64,000 bases of DNA. Origin: Prorocentrum cordatum (Eukaryota; Sar; Dinophyceae; Prorocentrales; Prorocentraceae). The notes beneath the pieces were generated by a model. The model was given only the letters and a program-made list of their open reading frames with translations, did no database searches and had not been told where the DNA came from. Shown in pieces: positions 29,373 through 40,363 of this stretch. Made by a program: the position numbers and the translations under genes. The first letter of the stretch is position 1. Every line of letters begins with the position of its first letter. Where the stretch lies: positions 83,501 to 147,500 of the forward strand of contig CAUYUJ010020606.1 of assembly GCA_963575745.1 (NCBI GenBank), given 5' to 3'.

Positions 29373-30260
29373 GTCGCCAGATTCTTCAGGTTTTCTGGCG
29401 AACTATGGATTTCCCATAACTCGGCGGGGATAACTTGGGGAAGCCAGTAGGTCGCCAGATTCCCTACGAGTTTCTTGAGACTTATGTGTTTTACACAGTT
29501 CAGAATCTCGACCCCGCTCGCCGCCTCCAATTCTGGGAAACCCATGGGTCGCGATACTCCATAGGGGTTTCTGGCGACCCATGGGTTTCCCACAGTTCGG
29601 AATCTCGACCCCGCTCGCCGCCGCGAGTTATGGGAAGCCCATCGGTCGCCAGATTCCTCAGGTTTTCTGGCGAACTATGGATTTCCCATAACTCGGCGGG
29701 GATAATTTGGGAAACCCATAGGTCGCGATACTCCATAGGGGTTTCTGGCGACCCATGGGTTTCCCATAATTTGGAACCTCGACCCCGCTCGCTGCCGCGA
29801 ATTGTGGGAAAGCCCATCGGTCGCCCAGGGAGCCTGGCGACCCATGGGTTTCCCATACCTCGGAACGCGGACCCCGCTCGCCGCCGCGAGGTCTGGGAAA
29901 CCCATAGGTCGCCGTAGGTCGCCATATTCCCTCGGGTTTCTGGCGACTTATGGGCTTCCCATACTTTGGACTCTCGACCCCGCTCGTCGCCTCGCACTAT
30001 GGGACGCACATAGGTCGCCAGATCTCATAGGGGGTTTCTGGCGACCTAGGGGTCTCCCAGAGTTCGGAATCTCGACCCCGCTCGCCGCCGCGAACTGTGG
30101 GAAACCCATAGGTCACCATATTCCTCGGGTTTTCTTGCGACCTATGGGATTCCCATATTTTGACGGGGTCAGTTCTGGGGCACCCATAGGTCGCCATATT
30201 TCCTATGGGTTTCTGGCGACTTATGGGCTTCCCGTAATCCCAGGAATGGCTCTTTGGGAA
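29365..30260. repeat. Palindromic ~95-bp satellite array (right copy)
   Basis: The same family as 1-955, with about ten units (boxes near 29392, 29471, 29568, 29662, 29740, 29834, 29937, 30037, 30131 and 30210). Units keep the two complementary arms that read TCTGGCGACC...CCCATAATTCGG and its reverse. The giant element and its decamer/R1 flank lie between the two arrays, so both may belong to one original array now split. Confidence 0.85.
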
Positions 30261-31096
30261 GTCGTGTGGCTCGCGTCTGGCGCCCTGCGACCGCGGGTTC
30301 CCCATGGTTCCGACAGCGCCGGGCGGCGTCATATTGGCCAAGAGCACCCCAAGAGTCCAGCCCTCAAGAGGCCCCAAGAGGCTCCAAACAGATCCCCGAG
30401 GAGCTCCCGCTAGGGCCCCCAACAGGGCCCAGACGCGCTCAATATATTGAGCTGAGAGGTGTTGTTGGTTTCGCCAGTTGGGGCTCAGTCGGTTCAGAGT
30501 AAAAACATTCCGACGGCGCCCAACAGAGTCATATTGTCCAAGAGCGCCCCAATAGAGCCCAATAAGCGCACAAGAGGCCCCTCGAGCTACAGAAGCGCCA
30601 GGGACGTCACGTGCGTCAGGAGCGTCTGGGGCGTCAGGAGTGTGAACCAGGGGCGCCACGCGGGTCCAGGAGCGTCAGGAGAGTCAGGGGCGTCAGGAGC
30701 GTCAGGACTGCCAGGCGCGTCAGGAGCGTTGGGGCGTTAAATGTGTCCGCGGTGTGAGGGGCGTCAGCATTGCATGCGATCGTTCCCCGCGCGCGCGTTC
30801 TCTCTCTCTCTCTCTTCCTCACTCTCTTTTTCCCTCTCTCTCTCTCTCCCTGTCTCTCTCTCTCTCTCGGGGCTTGGGAGGGCTCGCGGAACACCCCAAG
30901 GAGCTTCAGAGTGCCCACGCCCATGCCGAAGCCCCCAGTTCCCCAAGACGACCTCAGCAAGGTCCCAAGACGCCCCCCCCAGACGCTCCCCAACCTGCCG
31001 AGATTGCTCAAGACAGTGTCCAAGTGCGCTCCCAGAGGGCCCCAAACTGACACAAATCCGACACGAAACCAGCCCACCTCGCCCCGAGGGGGAGGA
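30261..31096. repeat. Gene-free stretch with direct repeat, GCGTCAGGA minisatellite and TC microsatellite
   Basis: A ~45-bp direct repeat beginning TTCCGAC and containing GTCATATTG and CCAAGAGC occurs at about 30307-30352 and 30507-30555. A GGCGTCAGGA-type minisatellite runs from about 30606 to 30740, and TC-rich microsatellite DNA from about 30797 to 30870. The remainder is CCAAGAGGCC-type sequence. No gene recognised. Confidence 0.6.
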
Positions 31097-31205
31097 TGAG
31101 GATAAGGAGGAGGAGGAGGAGGAGGAGCAGGAGGAGGAGGAGGATGAGGAGGAGGAGGAGGAGGAGGAGGAGGATGAGGAGGAGGAGGAGGAGGAGGGTG
31201 GAGGA
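31097..31205. repeat. GAG/GGA trinucleotide microsatellite
   Basis: A near-continuous run of GAG/GAT triplets. All three frames are open over it (poly-Glu, poly-Gly, poly-Arg types), which explains several spurious ORFs. 31206-31690 after it holds no recognisable gene or repeat. Confidence 0.9.
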
Positions 31206-31689
31206 GGGTTGACGTTCGAGTGTCCAGTTTCGAGTATTTCGGTTTGTGGGCTTCTTGATGTTTCCGGCTCCCGCATCAGATAGTGACGGTCCCGGGGTCT
31301 GACACGCCCCCTTCACTTTCCAACCTTGGTCTCGTTGGCTGACGCAACGCCACGCATCAACGCGCGCAGTTGGCGCACCCAGGCGCGCGTGCAAGCCCGT
31401 TCGGCCCCCAACTCGGACTCATGTCCTCGACCTCGCAATGTCGGGGGCGGCAAAGAGGGGGGTGATGACTAGGCTATCATGGCGGGGGCCATGATATTTC
31501 CCCACATTCCATGGCGCCTCTTCTTATTGCAATACGTCCCTGGCCCCCCCCCGCTGGGCCGCGCACATGCCGCTGGCCATGATTTGCACCCCCCCCTCTT
31601 GGATACCCCCCTCTTGGCCGCTCCCGACAATGTACTCCCCCACGTCTCAGTTGTTGTGACTGGCTGGTCGTGCTCACCTGCTGACGCTA

Positions 31690-32105
31690 CCGTGGCTGGC
31701 GCGCCGGGACCACGAGACGGTCCGAGGGCGCTCCAGAACGGCCCAAGACGGCCCCAGGGCAGCTCTCAAGACGCTCCCAAGATGCCCCCGGAGGCCCCGA
31801 GAGGACCCCCGGGATGGTTTGCGGAAGCGGGGAACATTTTTTTTCCTCACAGGTTTTTGATAACAAGGATTTTGGGGTTCCTGCCTTTTCGGAGCCACAG
31901 CGGCCTGAGATGGCTCTCACGGCCTCCGAGATCGCACCAGGACGGCCCAAGAGGCCCCAAACATCGGCCCAAGGCGGCCCGTAGACGGCCCAAGATGGTC
32001 CCAAGACGGCCCCAGAGAGCCCCAAGACCGCTCACGAGGGCCCCAGCATTGCCCGAGCGAGCCCCACGAGGCTTCCAAGAGAACCCCAAGAGGATCCCAA
32101 GCAGC
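31690..32105. repeat. Reverse-orientation decamer repeat (CCCCAAGA units)
   Basis: Degenerate CCAAGACGGCC / CCCCAAGA units, the reverse complement of the GGGGCCTCTT arrays. They are interrupted at about 31820-31930 by unique sequence with no gene recognised. Confidence 0.55.
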
Positions 32106-32111
32106 CCCCAA

Positions 32112-32470
32112 GAGAGCCGTGGTGTCCCATGGTGTCCCGTGGCGCGGTGTCCCATGTTTCCCCGTGGTGTCCCGTAAGGTCGAGTGTGAGATCGATAGTG
32201 ACATCGATAGTTGCATCGATAGTCAGATCGATTTTCAAATCGATAGTGAGGTCGATAGTGAGATCGATGGATAGTGATATCGATTAGTAGAGGGAGATCG
32301 ATAGTTAGATCAATAGGTAAGTAGAGAGTGATTTCGATGGACAGAATTGCCAAACATGTGCTCTGTGGTGGCCGACTGGTTTCCGCCGAATCCGATCCGA
32401 CCCTAATCGCACACCGAAAGCCGAACTGCGCCCCGCACAGTCTCCTCATCACCCGAAGGCTGGTCGTGTT
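32112..32470. repeat. Direct repeat copy 1 (GTGGTGTCCC + ATCGATAG 12-mers)
   Basis: A GTGGTGTCCC minisatellite, then a 12-bp periodic ATCGATAGTGAG array (about 32185-32340), then unique sequence with GCCGAATCCGATCCG and TCCTCATCACCCGA. The same three-part module recurs at 32818-33182, so this is a ~360-bp segmental duplication about 700 bp apart. Confidence 0.7.
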
Positions 32471-32509
32471 AATACATTGCATTGCATATTTATCGATATA
32501 TAAGTATCA

Positions 32510-32515
<6 letters not shown>

Positions 32516-32542
<27 letters not shown>

Positions 32543-32546
32543 GGTT

Positions 32547-32586
<40 letters not shown>
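32516..32586. repeat. TA dinucleotide microsatellite
   Basis: Two runs of (TA)n separated by a short GGTTTATAT interruption. This is the only long AT run in an otherwise GC-rich region, lying between the two copies of the 360-bp module. Confidence 0.9.
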
Positions 32587-32589
<3 letters not shown>

Positions 32590-32606
32590 TCGGAGGTTCA
32601 GGGGTG

Positions 32607-33495
32607 AGTTCGAAGTGAATCGGAGACCCCCCAACTGTAAACCGGTTTCGGTTTCGTCTTCGTGTCGTGCGTGCGGGCGAGGCGCAGCTGCCTGGGCGGG
32701 CGAGAAGAACGAACCCACTGTGGCTAGGGCGAGACTGAACTCAATGACCCTACGCCCGCCGGTTGGCCGACGATGGCTCGGGGGTGTCCCGCTGATGTCC
32801 CGCGGTGTACCGTGGCGCGGTGTCCCCTGGTGTCCCGTGGTATCTTGTGGTGTCCCATGGTGTCTCGTGGTGTCCCGTGGTTCTCCGTGGTGTCCTGTGA
32901 GGTCGACTGTGAGATCGATCGTAAGATCGACCGACAAATCGATGGTGAGATCGATAGTGAGGTCGACTTCGAGATCGATAGATAGCGAGAGCGAAGATGG
33001 AGGGAGATCGATAGTGAGATCGATAGGTAGATAGAGAGTGAGATCGATAGAACTGGCCGAACAGGTGCTCCGTGTTCCCCGACTGATCTCCGCCGAATCC
33101 GATCCGGCCTCGACCGCTCACCGAAAGCTGAACTCCCCCCCCCCCACAGCCTCCTCATCACCCGAGGGGGTGGTCGTATAGGTGTTCCTGTACGGCCACC
33201 CCTCGAGCGAGGAGGAGGTTGGGGACACCACGGACACCACGGCACACCACGGGACACCACGGGACACCGCGCCACGGGACACCGAGGGACCCCACGGGGC
33301 ACTGGCGGGGCATCCCCGAGCCGCCGCCGGCCAACCAGGCGGCGCAGAGCCATGGAGCCCAGCTTCGCCCCAGCCACGGCGGGCGCACGCCTCCCGCCCG
33401 CCCGCGCCGCTGCGCCTCGCCTCGCCCGCGCGACACGAGCACGACACCGACCCCGATTTCCCGGTGGGGGGTCTCCGTTTCGCTTCGAACTCTCG
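32607..33495. repeat. Long imperfect inverted repeat (~270-bp arms) enclosing the second ATCGATAG module
   Basis: Arm 1 (about 32607-32880) starts GTTCGAAGTGAATCGGAGAC and ends in the GTGGTGTCCC minisatellite. Arm 2 (about 33225-33495) reads as its reverse complement (CCACGGGACACC ... GTCTCCGTTTCGCTTCGAAC). The centre contains the second ATCGATAG array (32895-33060) and the GCCGAATCCGATCC segment. RNA from it could fold into a long hairpin. No gene recognised. Confidence 0.65.
32818..33182. repeat. Direct repeat copy 2 (GTGGTGTCCC + ATCGATAG 12-mers)
   Basis: The second copy of the module at 32112-32470, in the same order and orientation, ending in TCCTCATCACCCGAGG. It sits inside the long inverted repeat. 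Confidence 0.7.
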
Positions 33496-33509
33496 GCGGC
33501 CCCCGGGGT

Positions 33510-35170
33510 CGACAGAGTAGAGTACACCAGAGTAGGGCACATTGGAGTGGAACAAAGTATATTCTGATGGAGTAGAGAAGAACAGGGTACGATGGAGCAT
33601 AATCAAGCACCAGAGTACAGCACACTAGGATTGACGATGAAATTGTAGTTTCTGGTGCAGTGCGATTGAGTTGAGTAGGATTTCCGTTTCGTCGGCGTGC
33701 ACCGTTGTCGCACGTTTGCATGCGACCTTTGGGCTGGAGGAGTACACTTTGCTGGTTGCTTCTCTCGATGACTGGGCTCGCTGGCGCTGGTGCAAATTCA
33801 GGTCGTGGCTCGCATGCTTCTGTAGACCATTCTGTGGACCGTTCTTCTCAAGATGTGCATTCGGTCGACACGATGTGGCGTGACGCGCGTGAGCGAGATG
33901 GCGCCGTGCAGGAGGGACAACGGGCCTGCCTGCTCCCTGCCCGCCCCTCTGACACCTGCCCCCCCCCGCGCCGCCGACGCCTCGACCCCAGAGCAGCATG
34001 CTGCTCGAGCATGTCGCTTTCCATGTCCTACTACCACCGGACGGTCCGCAGTGCCCCGGGCGCCACGACAGCCCCCCGCACGCTCGCAGCCATGCTGCGC
34101 GCCCTGCTCGTGCTGCTGCCGGCCGCCGCCGCGGACGGCCTCAGCGAGCCGCGGCAGGCCCCTAAGAAGGCGGGGCCGCGGGGGGGGGAGCGGGCACGAG
34201 CGGGGAGGGGCCTGGCAGCAGCAGCAGTCCGAGCCAGCAGCTCTCGGAGGGCTGCCCGCGTCCTCTGCTGGGGACAGATCGGGGCAGAGCGGAGCACACG
34301 TGCGCCGAGTCACCACGAGTGCGCCCCTCCAGGGCGCACTCCGATCGGGCGAGACCCCGATTCGATGTGGATTCTGGCTGGCCCGATCCGACTCGATGCC
34401 CACATACTCTGACGGTCCGATGCGGCCCGATGCTTGCATGGCGCTGTTGTGCGTCCTGACGGAGGCGATCTTATCCAATCTTGGCTCCCTGCCGATGCAG
34501 CCCGATCCGGCGCACATGTCGAGCCGGCACGAGCTCCCGACCTGGTGCTGACGGACCCTGGTCCTCGCAGGCAGACTCGAGGGCACCACGCACGCCGCCG
34601 CCGCCGACGCCTCCTCCTCCTCCTCCTCCTCCTCCTCCTCCTCTCCTTCTAACTTTTTGGCCGCCTCGCTTTGCGTGTGCCCAGACACGCCAGAATCCAG
34701 AGGCACAGGCCCCACCGCTTGGTCTGAGCCAGGCCAGGATGCGGTTCGTTCGTCGTCGTCGTCGTCGTCGTTGTCGTTGTCGTCGTCATCGTCGTCGTCG
34801 TCGTCGGCGTCGTCGTTCGTTCTTTCGTTCATTCGTTCGTTCGTTCGAGGACACCACGCGCGCCGCTCGGTGGGAAGGGGCCCAGATGGCCAGCAGAGTT
34901 TCAGGCGCCAGGGCGCGGTCCAGGGTTCTGCCGTGGTCCTCCCACGACACGTGCTGGTCGGAGCAGCACTCAGATCGGCTACGCGGAAGAGTGACCTTTC
35001 GCCAGTGTGACTTTTGGTGCGGGCCCAAGGTGTCCCCCCATAATTGGCCTGTACCCTTGGATTTGGCGTCCCTGCGGCCCCCTACAGCAGCGCACCAGGG
35101 TCACGCAAACGGTGATGATAATGATTCGTTCAAAGATTGCCAAGATTCCTCCTATTTCCAAGATTCCCAG
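33510..35170. other. Upstream region of RuBisCO: simple repeats and a possible signal-peptide first exon
   Basis: Mostly unannotatable. At 34092 an ATG opens a frame (MLRALLVLLPAAAADGLSEP) that looks like a short secretory signal. It runs into Arg-rich sequence and could be the first exon of a spliced gene or chance; confidence is about 0.2. Microsatellites: CTC at 34606-34650, GTC at about 34745-34810, TTCG at about 34812-34850. No intron junction or partner exon was found. Confidence 0.35.
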
Positions 35171-35179
35171 CCGTTTTGG

Positions 35180-35200
35180 CCGAGGCAATTTTCGCAGAAT
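35180..35200 (+). promoter_or_regulatory. Possible degenerate SL relic in RuBisCO 5' leader
   Basis: CCGAGGCAATTTTCGCAGAA and the next base match 15 of 21 positions of the dinoflagellate spliced leader. A second partial match (AGCCGTTTTGGCCGAGG) overlaps it at 35169-35185. It also contains TTTTCGCAG, a plausible trans-splice acceptor 50 bases before the start codon. A 15/21 match is expected about once by chance in a window this size, so only the position makes it notable. Confidence 0.35.
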
Positions 35201-35243
35201 CAGCTTGTCGAACGTGCGAGCTCGGCTCGGCTCTACCCGCGCC

Positions 35244-35582
35244 ATGGCCCAACGCGCCTCGCTCGGGGCTGCCGCTGGCCTGGCGGCCGTCGCTTGCTTG
35301 AAGCACAGCCAGTCCTTCGTGTCCTCGCAGGTTGCGCCCCGCGCCGCCGTCGAGGAGACGCTGCAGGCTTCCCCTGCGGAGGCGGCCCCCGCCCTTCGCG
35401 GCGCCGCGCACGCCCAGCAGCCCAGCCCCACGGGGGGAGCGGCGGCCCTGGCAGCGCCGGCGGCCGCCGCCGCCCTCGCCGCGGCGGTCGGGTCCAAGCG
35501 CCGCGGTCGTGCCAGCAAGCTGGCGGCCGGCCAGGCCTCGCGCGTTGTTCCGGTCCAATCGCGCGCCAGCGTGGCCCGCCGT
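35244..35582 (+). other. Tripartite plastid-targeting leader of RuBisCO
   Basis: A first hydrophobic segment ([13 protein letters not shown]) acts as signal peptide. A transit-like region rich in Ala/Ser/Gln follows. A second hydrophobic Ala-rich segment ([20 protein letters not shown]) is followed by the basic [10 protein letters not shown]. This matches class I leaders of peridinin dinoflagellates, which route proteins through ER/Golgi to a three-membrane plastid with a stop-transfer anchor. The leader ends just before [12 protein letters not shown]. Confidence 0.8.
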
Positions 35583-38500
35583 GCCTTGGACCAGTCGAGC
35601 CGCTACGCGGACCTCTCGCTGACGGAGGAGGACTTGATCAAGAACGGCCAGCACGTGCTGGTGGCCTACATCATGAAGCCCAAGGCGGGCTACGACTACC
35701 TGGCCACCGCGGCGCACTTCGCGGCGGAGTCCTCCACTGGCACGAACGTGAACGTGTGCACCACCGATGACTTCACAAAGACTGTGGACGCGCTCGTCTA
35801 TTACATCGACCCAGAGAATGAAGAGATGAAGATCGCCTACCCGACGGCTTTGTTCGACCGCAACATCACCGACGGCCGCGCCATGATGTGTTCCGTGCTG
35901 ACCTTGAGCATCGGAAACAACCAGGGTATGGGCGACGTCGACTACGGCAAGATCTATGATATCTATTTTCCGCCGCAGTACCTGCGCTTGTTCGACGGGC
36001 CGTCGTGCTGCGTGATCGACATGTGGCGCATCCTGGGCCGCGGCACGGTCGGCGGTGGCCTGGTGGTCGGCACCATTATCAAGCCCAAGCTCGGCTTGCA
36101 GCCGAAGCCCTTCGGCCAGGCGTGCTATGGCTTCTGGCAGGGCGGCGACTTCATCAAGAACGATGAGCCGCAGGGCAACCAGACGTTCTGCCAGATGAAC
36201 GAATGCATCCCCGAAGTCGTGAAGGCCATGCGCGCGGCACAGGAGGAAACGGGCCAGGGCAAGTTGTTCTCCGCCAACATTACGGCGGATGACCCGAACG
36301 AGATGATCGCACGTGCCAAGTACATCTTGAACCAGATGGGCCCGATGGCAGAGAATTGCGCCTTCTTGGTCGACGGCTACGTGGCTGGCGGCACTGCGGT
36401 GACCGTTGCGCGCCGCAACTTCCCGAAGCAATTCCTGCACTACCACCGCGCCGGCCACGGCGCAGTGACCAGCCCGCAGACGCAGCGCGGGTACACCGCC
36501 TTCGTGCACACCAAGTTGTCGCGCGTCATCGGTGCCAGCGGCATCCACACGGGCACGATGAGCTTTGGCAAGATGGAGGGCGACGCTTCGGACAAGAACA
36601 TCGGCTTCATGCTGCAAGACGACGTCGCCGACGGCCCCTACTACCGCCAGGAGTGGGAGGGCATGAAGCAGACCACCCCGATCATCTCGGGTGGCATGAA
36701 CGCCTTGCGGCTGCCTGCGTTCTTCGAGAACCTGGGCCACTCGAACGTTATCCTGACGGCCGGCGGTGGGGCCTTCGGGCACAAGGACGGGCCGAAGCAG
36801 GGCGCGATCTCGTGCGCCCAGGGCGAGGAGTCGTGGAAGTTGTGGAAGGCAGGCACCTACGGCGACGTGAGCCTGTCGGACGGCGTCGTCGAGTACGCGA
36901 AGACGCACGAGGAGCTCAAGGGCGCGTTCTTGACGTTCCAGAAGGATGCGGACCAGATCTACCCGGGCTGGAAGGAGAAGCTCGGCTACACGGGCGAGTC
37001 CTCCGTCCAGGCGGCCAGCTTCAATTGGCAGAAGAAGGACTTGGCCGCGGCGTTCGTTGGCGCCAGCAAGACTCGCAAAGCGAGCTCTGTGACCCGCCAG
37101 GCCCTGGACCAGTCGAGCCGCTACGCGGACCTCTCGTTGACGGAGGAGGACCTGATCAAGAACGGCCAGCACGTGCTGGTGGCCTACATCATGAAGCCCA
37201 AGGCGGGCTACGACTACCTGGCCACCGCGGCGCACTTCGCGGCGGAGTCCTCCACTGGCACGAACGTGAACGTGTGCACCACCGATGACTTCACAAAGAC
37301 TGTTGATGCGCTCGTCTATTACATCGACCCAGAGAATGAAGAGATGAAGATCGCCTACCCGACGGCTTTGTTCGACCGCAACATCACCGACGGCCGCGCC
37401 ATGATGTGTTCCGTGCTGACCTTGAGCATCGGGAACAACCAGGGTATGGGCGACGTCGACTACGGCAAGATCTATGATATCTATTTTCCGCCGCAGTACC
37501 TGCGCCTGTTCGACGGGCCGTCGTGCTGCGTGATCGACATGTGGCGCATCCTGGGCCGCGGCACGGTCGGCGGTGGCCTGGTGGTCGGCACCATTATCAA
37601 GCCCAAGCTCGGCTTGCAGCCGAAGCCCTTCGGCCAGGCGTGCTATGGCTTCTGGCAGGGCGGCGACTTCATCAAGAACGATGAGCCGCAGGGCAACCAG
37701 ACGTTCTGCCAGATGAACGAATGCATCCCCGAAGTCGTGAAGGCCATGCGCGCGGCACAGGAGGAAACGGGCCAGGGCAAGTTGTTCTCCGCCAACATTA
37801 CGGCGGATGACCCGAACGAGATGATCGCACGTGCCAAGTACATCTTGAACCAGATGGGCCCGATGGCGGAGAATTGCGCCTTCTTGGTCGACGGCTACGT
37901 GGCTGGCGGCACTGCGGTGACCGTTGCTCGTCGCAACTTCCCGAAGCAATTCCTGCACTACCACCGCGCCGGCCACGGCGCAGTGACCAGCCCGCAGACG
38001 CAGCGCGGGTACACCGCCTTCGTGCACACCAAGTTGTCGCGCGTCATCGGTGCCAGCGGCATCCACACGGGCACGATGAGCTTTGGCAAGATGGAGGGCG
38101 ACGCTTCGGACAAGAACATCGGCTTCATGCTGCAAGACGACGTCGCCGACGGCCCCTACTACCGCCAGGAGTGGGAGGGCATGAAGCAGACCACCCCGAT
38201 CATCTCGGGTGGCATGAACGCCTTGCGGCTGCCTGCGTTCTTCGAGAACCTGGGCCACTCGAACGTTATCCTGACGGCCGGCGGTGGGGCTTTCGGGCAC
38301 AAGGACGGGCCGAAGCAGGGCGCGATCTCGTGCGCCCAGGGCGAGGAGTCGTGGAAGTTGTGGAAGGCAGGCACCTACGGCGACGTGAGCCTGTCGGACG
38401 GCGTCGTCGAGTACGCGAAGACGCACGAGGAGCTCAAGGGCGCGTTCTTGACGTTCCAGAAGGATGCGGACCAGATCTACCCGGGCTGGAAGGAGAAGCT

Positions 38501-40085
38501 CGGCTACACGGGCGAGTCCTCCGTCCAGGCGGCCAGCTTCAATTGGCAGAAGAAGGATTTGGCCGCGGCGTTCGTTGGCGCCAGCAAGACTCGCAAAGCG
38601 AGCTCTGTGACCCGCCGGCCCTGGACCAGTCGAGCCGCTACGCGGACCTCTCGCTGACGGAGGAGGACCTGATCAAGAACGGCCAGCACGTGCTGGTGGC
38701 CTACATCATGAAGCCCAAGGCGGGCTACGACTACCTGGCCACCGCGGCGCACTTCGCGGCGGAGTCCTCCACTGGCACGAACGTGAACGTGTGCACCACC
38801 GATGACTTCACAAAGACTGTGGATGCGCTCGTCTACTACATCGACCCAGAGAATGAAGAGATGAAGATCGCCTACCCGACGGCTTTGTTCGACCGCAACA
38901 TCACCGACGGCCGCGCCATGATGTGTTCCGTGCTGACCTTGAGCATCGGGAAACAACCAGGGTATGGGCGACGTCGACTACGGCAAGATCTATGATATCT
39001 ATTTTCCGCCGCAGTACCTGCGCCTGTTCGACGGGCCGTCGTGCTGCGTGATCGACATGTGGCGCATCCTGGGCCGCGGCACGGTCGGCGGTGGCCTGGT
39101 GGTCGGCACCATTATCAAGCCCAAGCTCGGCTTGCAGCCGAAGCCCTTCGGCCAGGCGTGCTATGGCTTCTGGCAGGGCGGCGACTTCATCAAGAACGAT
39201 GAGCCGCAGGGCAACCAGACGTTCTGCCAGATGAACGAATGCATCCCCGAAGTCGTGAAGGCCATGCGCGCGGCACAGGAGGAAACGGGCCAGGGCAAGT
39301 TGTTCTCCGCCAACATTACGGCGGATGACCCGAACGAGATGATCGCACGTGCCAAGTACATCTTGAACCAGATGGGCCCGATGGCAGAGAATTGCGCCTT
39401 CTTGGTCGACGGCTACGTGGCTGGCGGCACTGCGGTGACCGTTGCGCGCCGCAACTTCCCGAAGCAATTCCTGCACTACCACCGCGCCGGCCACGGCGCA
39501 GTGACCAGCCCGCAGACGCAGCGCGGGTACACCGCCTTCGTGCACACCAAGTTGTCGCGCGTCATCGGTGCCAGCGGCATCCACACGGGCACGATGAGCT
39601 TTGGCAAGATGGAGGGCGACGCTTCGGACAAGAACATCGGCTTCATGCTGCAAGACGACGTCGCCGACGGCCCCTACTACCGCCAGGAGTGGGAGGGCAT
39701 GAAGCAGACCACCCCGATCATCTCGGGTGGCATGAACGCCTTGCGGCTGCCTGCGTTCTTCGAGAACCTGGGCCACTCGAACGTTATCCTGACGGCCGGC
39801 GGCGGGGCTTTCGGGCACAAGGACGGGCCGAAGCAGGGCGCGATCTCGTGCGCCCAGGGCGAGGAGTCGTGGAAGTTGTGGAAGGCAGGCACCTATGGCG
39901 ACGTGAGCCTGTCGGACGGCGTCGTCGAGTACGCGAAGACGCACGAGGAGCTCAAGGGCGCGTTCTTGACGTTCCAGAAGGATGCGGACCAGATCTACCC
40001 GGGCTGGAAGGAGAAGCTCGGCTACACGGGCGAGTCCTCCGTCCAGGCGGCCAGCTTCAATTGGCAGAAGAAGGAGTTGAGCTGA
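35244..40085 (+). CDS. rbcL (form II): Form II RuBisCO polyprotein: plastid leader plus three tandem large subunits
   Basis: Fixes CO2 onto ribulose-1,5-bisphosphate in the peridinin plastid; form II works as large-subunit dimers without a small subunit. I place the start at 35244 ([19 protein letters not shown]), since the upstream in-frame ATG at 35007 adds no leader-like sequence. Leader ~113 aa, then three 485-aa units joined by 21-aa linkers (unit period 1518 bp). Each unit shows [22 protein letters not shown] (with the lysine to be carbamylated), [28 protein letters not shown] and TAGGGAFGH. There are no introns. The original frame stops at 38655-38657 because one base is missing at the unit 2/3 linker; one extra A near 38951 restores the frame, which ends at TGA 40083. 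Known in dinoflagellates as a polyprotein cleaved after import. The two indels may be real or assembly artefacts. Confidence 0.95.
35583..37037 (+). other. RuBisCO unit 1 (485 aa)
   Basis: From [12 protein letters not shown] to NWQKK, all catalytic motifs present. It differs from units 2 and 3 by scattered synonymous bases, for example GTGGACGCG near 35785 against GTTGATGCG in unit 2. The linker to unit 2 is 37038-37100 ([21 protein letters not shown], written here as 20+1 residues with basic KTRK and TR sites suited to processing). Confidence 0.9.
37101..38555 (+). other. RuBisCO unit 2 (485 aa)
   Basis: A complete unit, nearly identical to unit 1, which implies recent duplication or concerted evolution. 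The linker that follows (38556-38617) is 62 instead of 63 bases: CGCCAGGCC of the first linker boundary has become CGCCGGCC, removing one A and throwing the downstream unit out of the polyprotein frame. Confidence 0.9.
38618..40085 (+). other. RuBisCO unit 3, terminal, with +1 indel near its start
   Basis: The unit is readable from ALDQSS in its own frame to about 38950. There ATCGGGAAACAACC has one more base than unit 1 (ATCGGAAACAACC) and unit 2 (ATCGGGAACAACC). After that it returns to the original polyprotein frame and ends KKELS-stop instead of the usual linker. Between the two indels the 111 codons stay free of stops in the shifted frame, so the coding content is intact and only phase is lost. 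Confidence 0.85.
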
Positions 40086-40363
40086 TCGTTTCCAGATCCA
40101 CGCCACCGTTTCACGTATCCTGTTGGTGTTTCGAGTGCATTTTGAGCGCTTTATTTTAGCATACCGTTTTCGAGTCGGCCAGCTTGCTCTGGGCAAGCGG
40201 CTGGCTAGCACTCAATTCGTGTCTCGTAGGGCCAGCGTTTAATCATGTCAGCGATCTGTGTGCAACGTGCACAGTCGTCGCGCCCATTCTTTATTAGCGG
40301 GTAAGCTTTCGCACAAGCATTCTGCCAGCTGCCCAGCCTCGTATTTGACGCGCCGAGTGCAAA
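40086..40363. other. RuBisCO 3' flank
   Basis: Unique, moderately AT-rich sequence after the stop codon. I see no AATAAA-like signal (rare in dinoflagellates anyway), no further RuBisCO unit and no repeat. Confidence 0.5.

Noticed and set aside
31097-31205. Acidic nuclear protein encoded by the GAG tract
   Set aside because: Microsatellite open in all frames, no flanking conserved sequence.
35130-40211. Very long minus-strand open frames (up to 1098 aa) opposite RuBisCO
   Set aside because: They mirror the codon bias and tandem structure of the sense gene, contain no known motif and repeat with the 1518-bp period; shadow frames.
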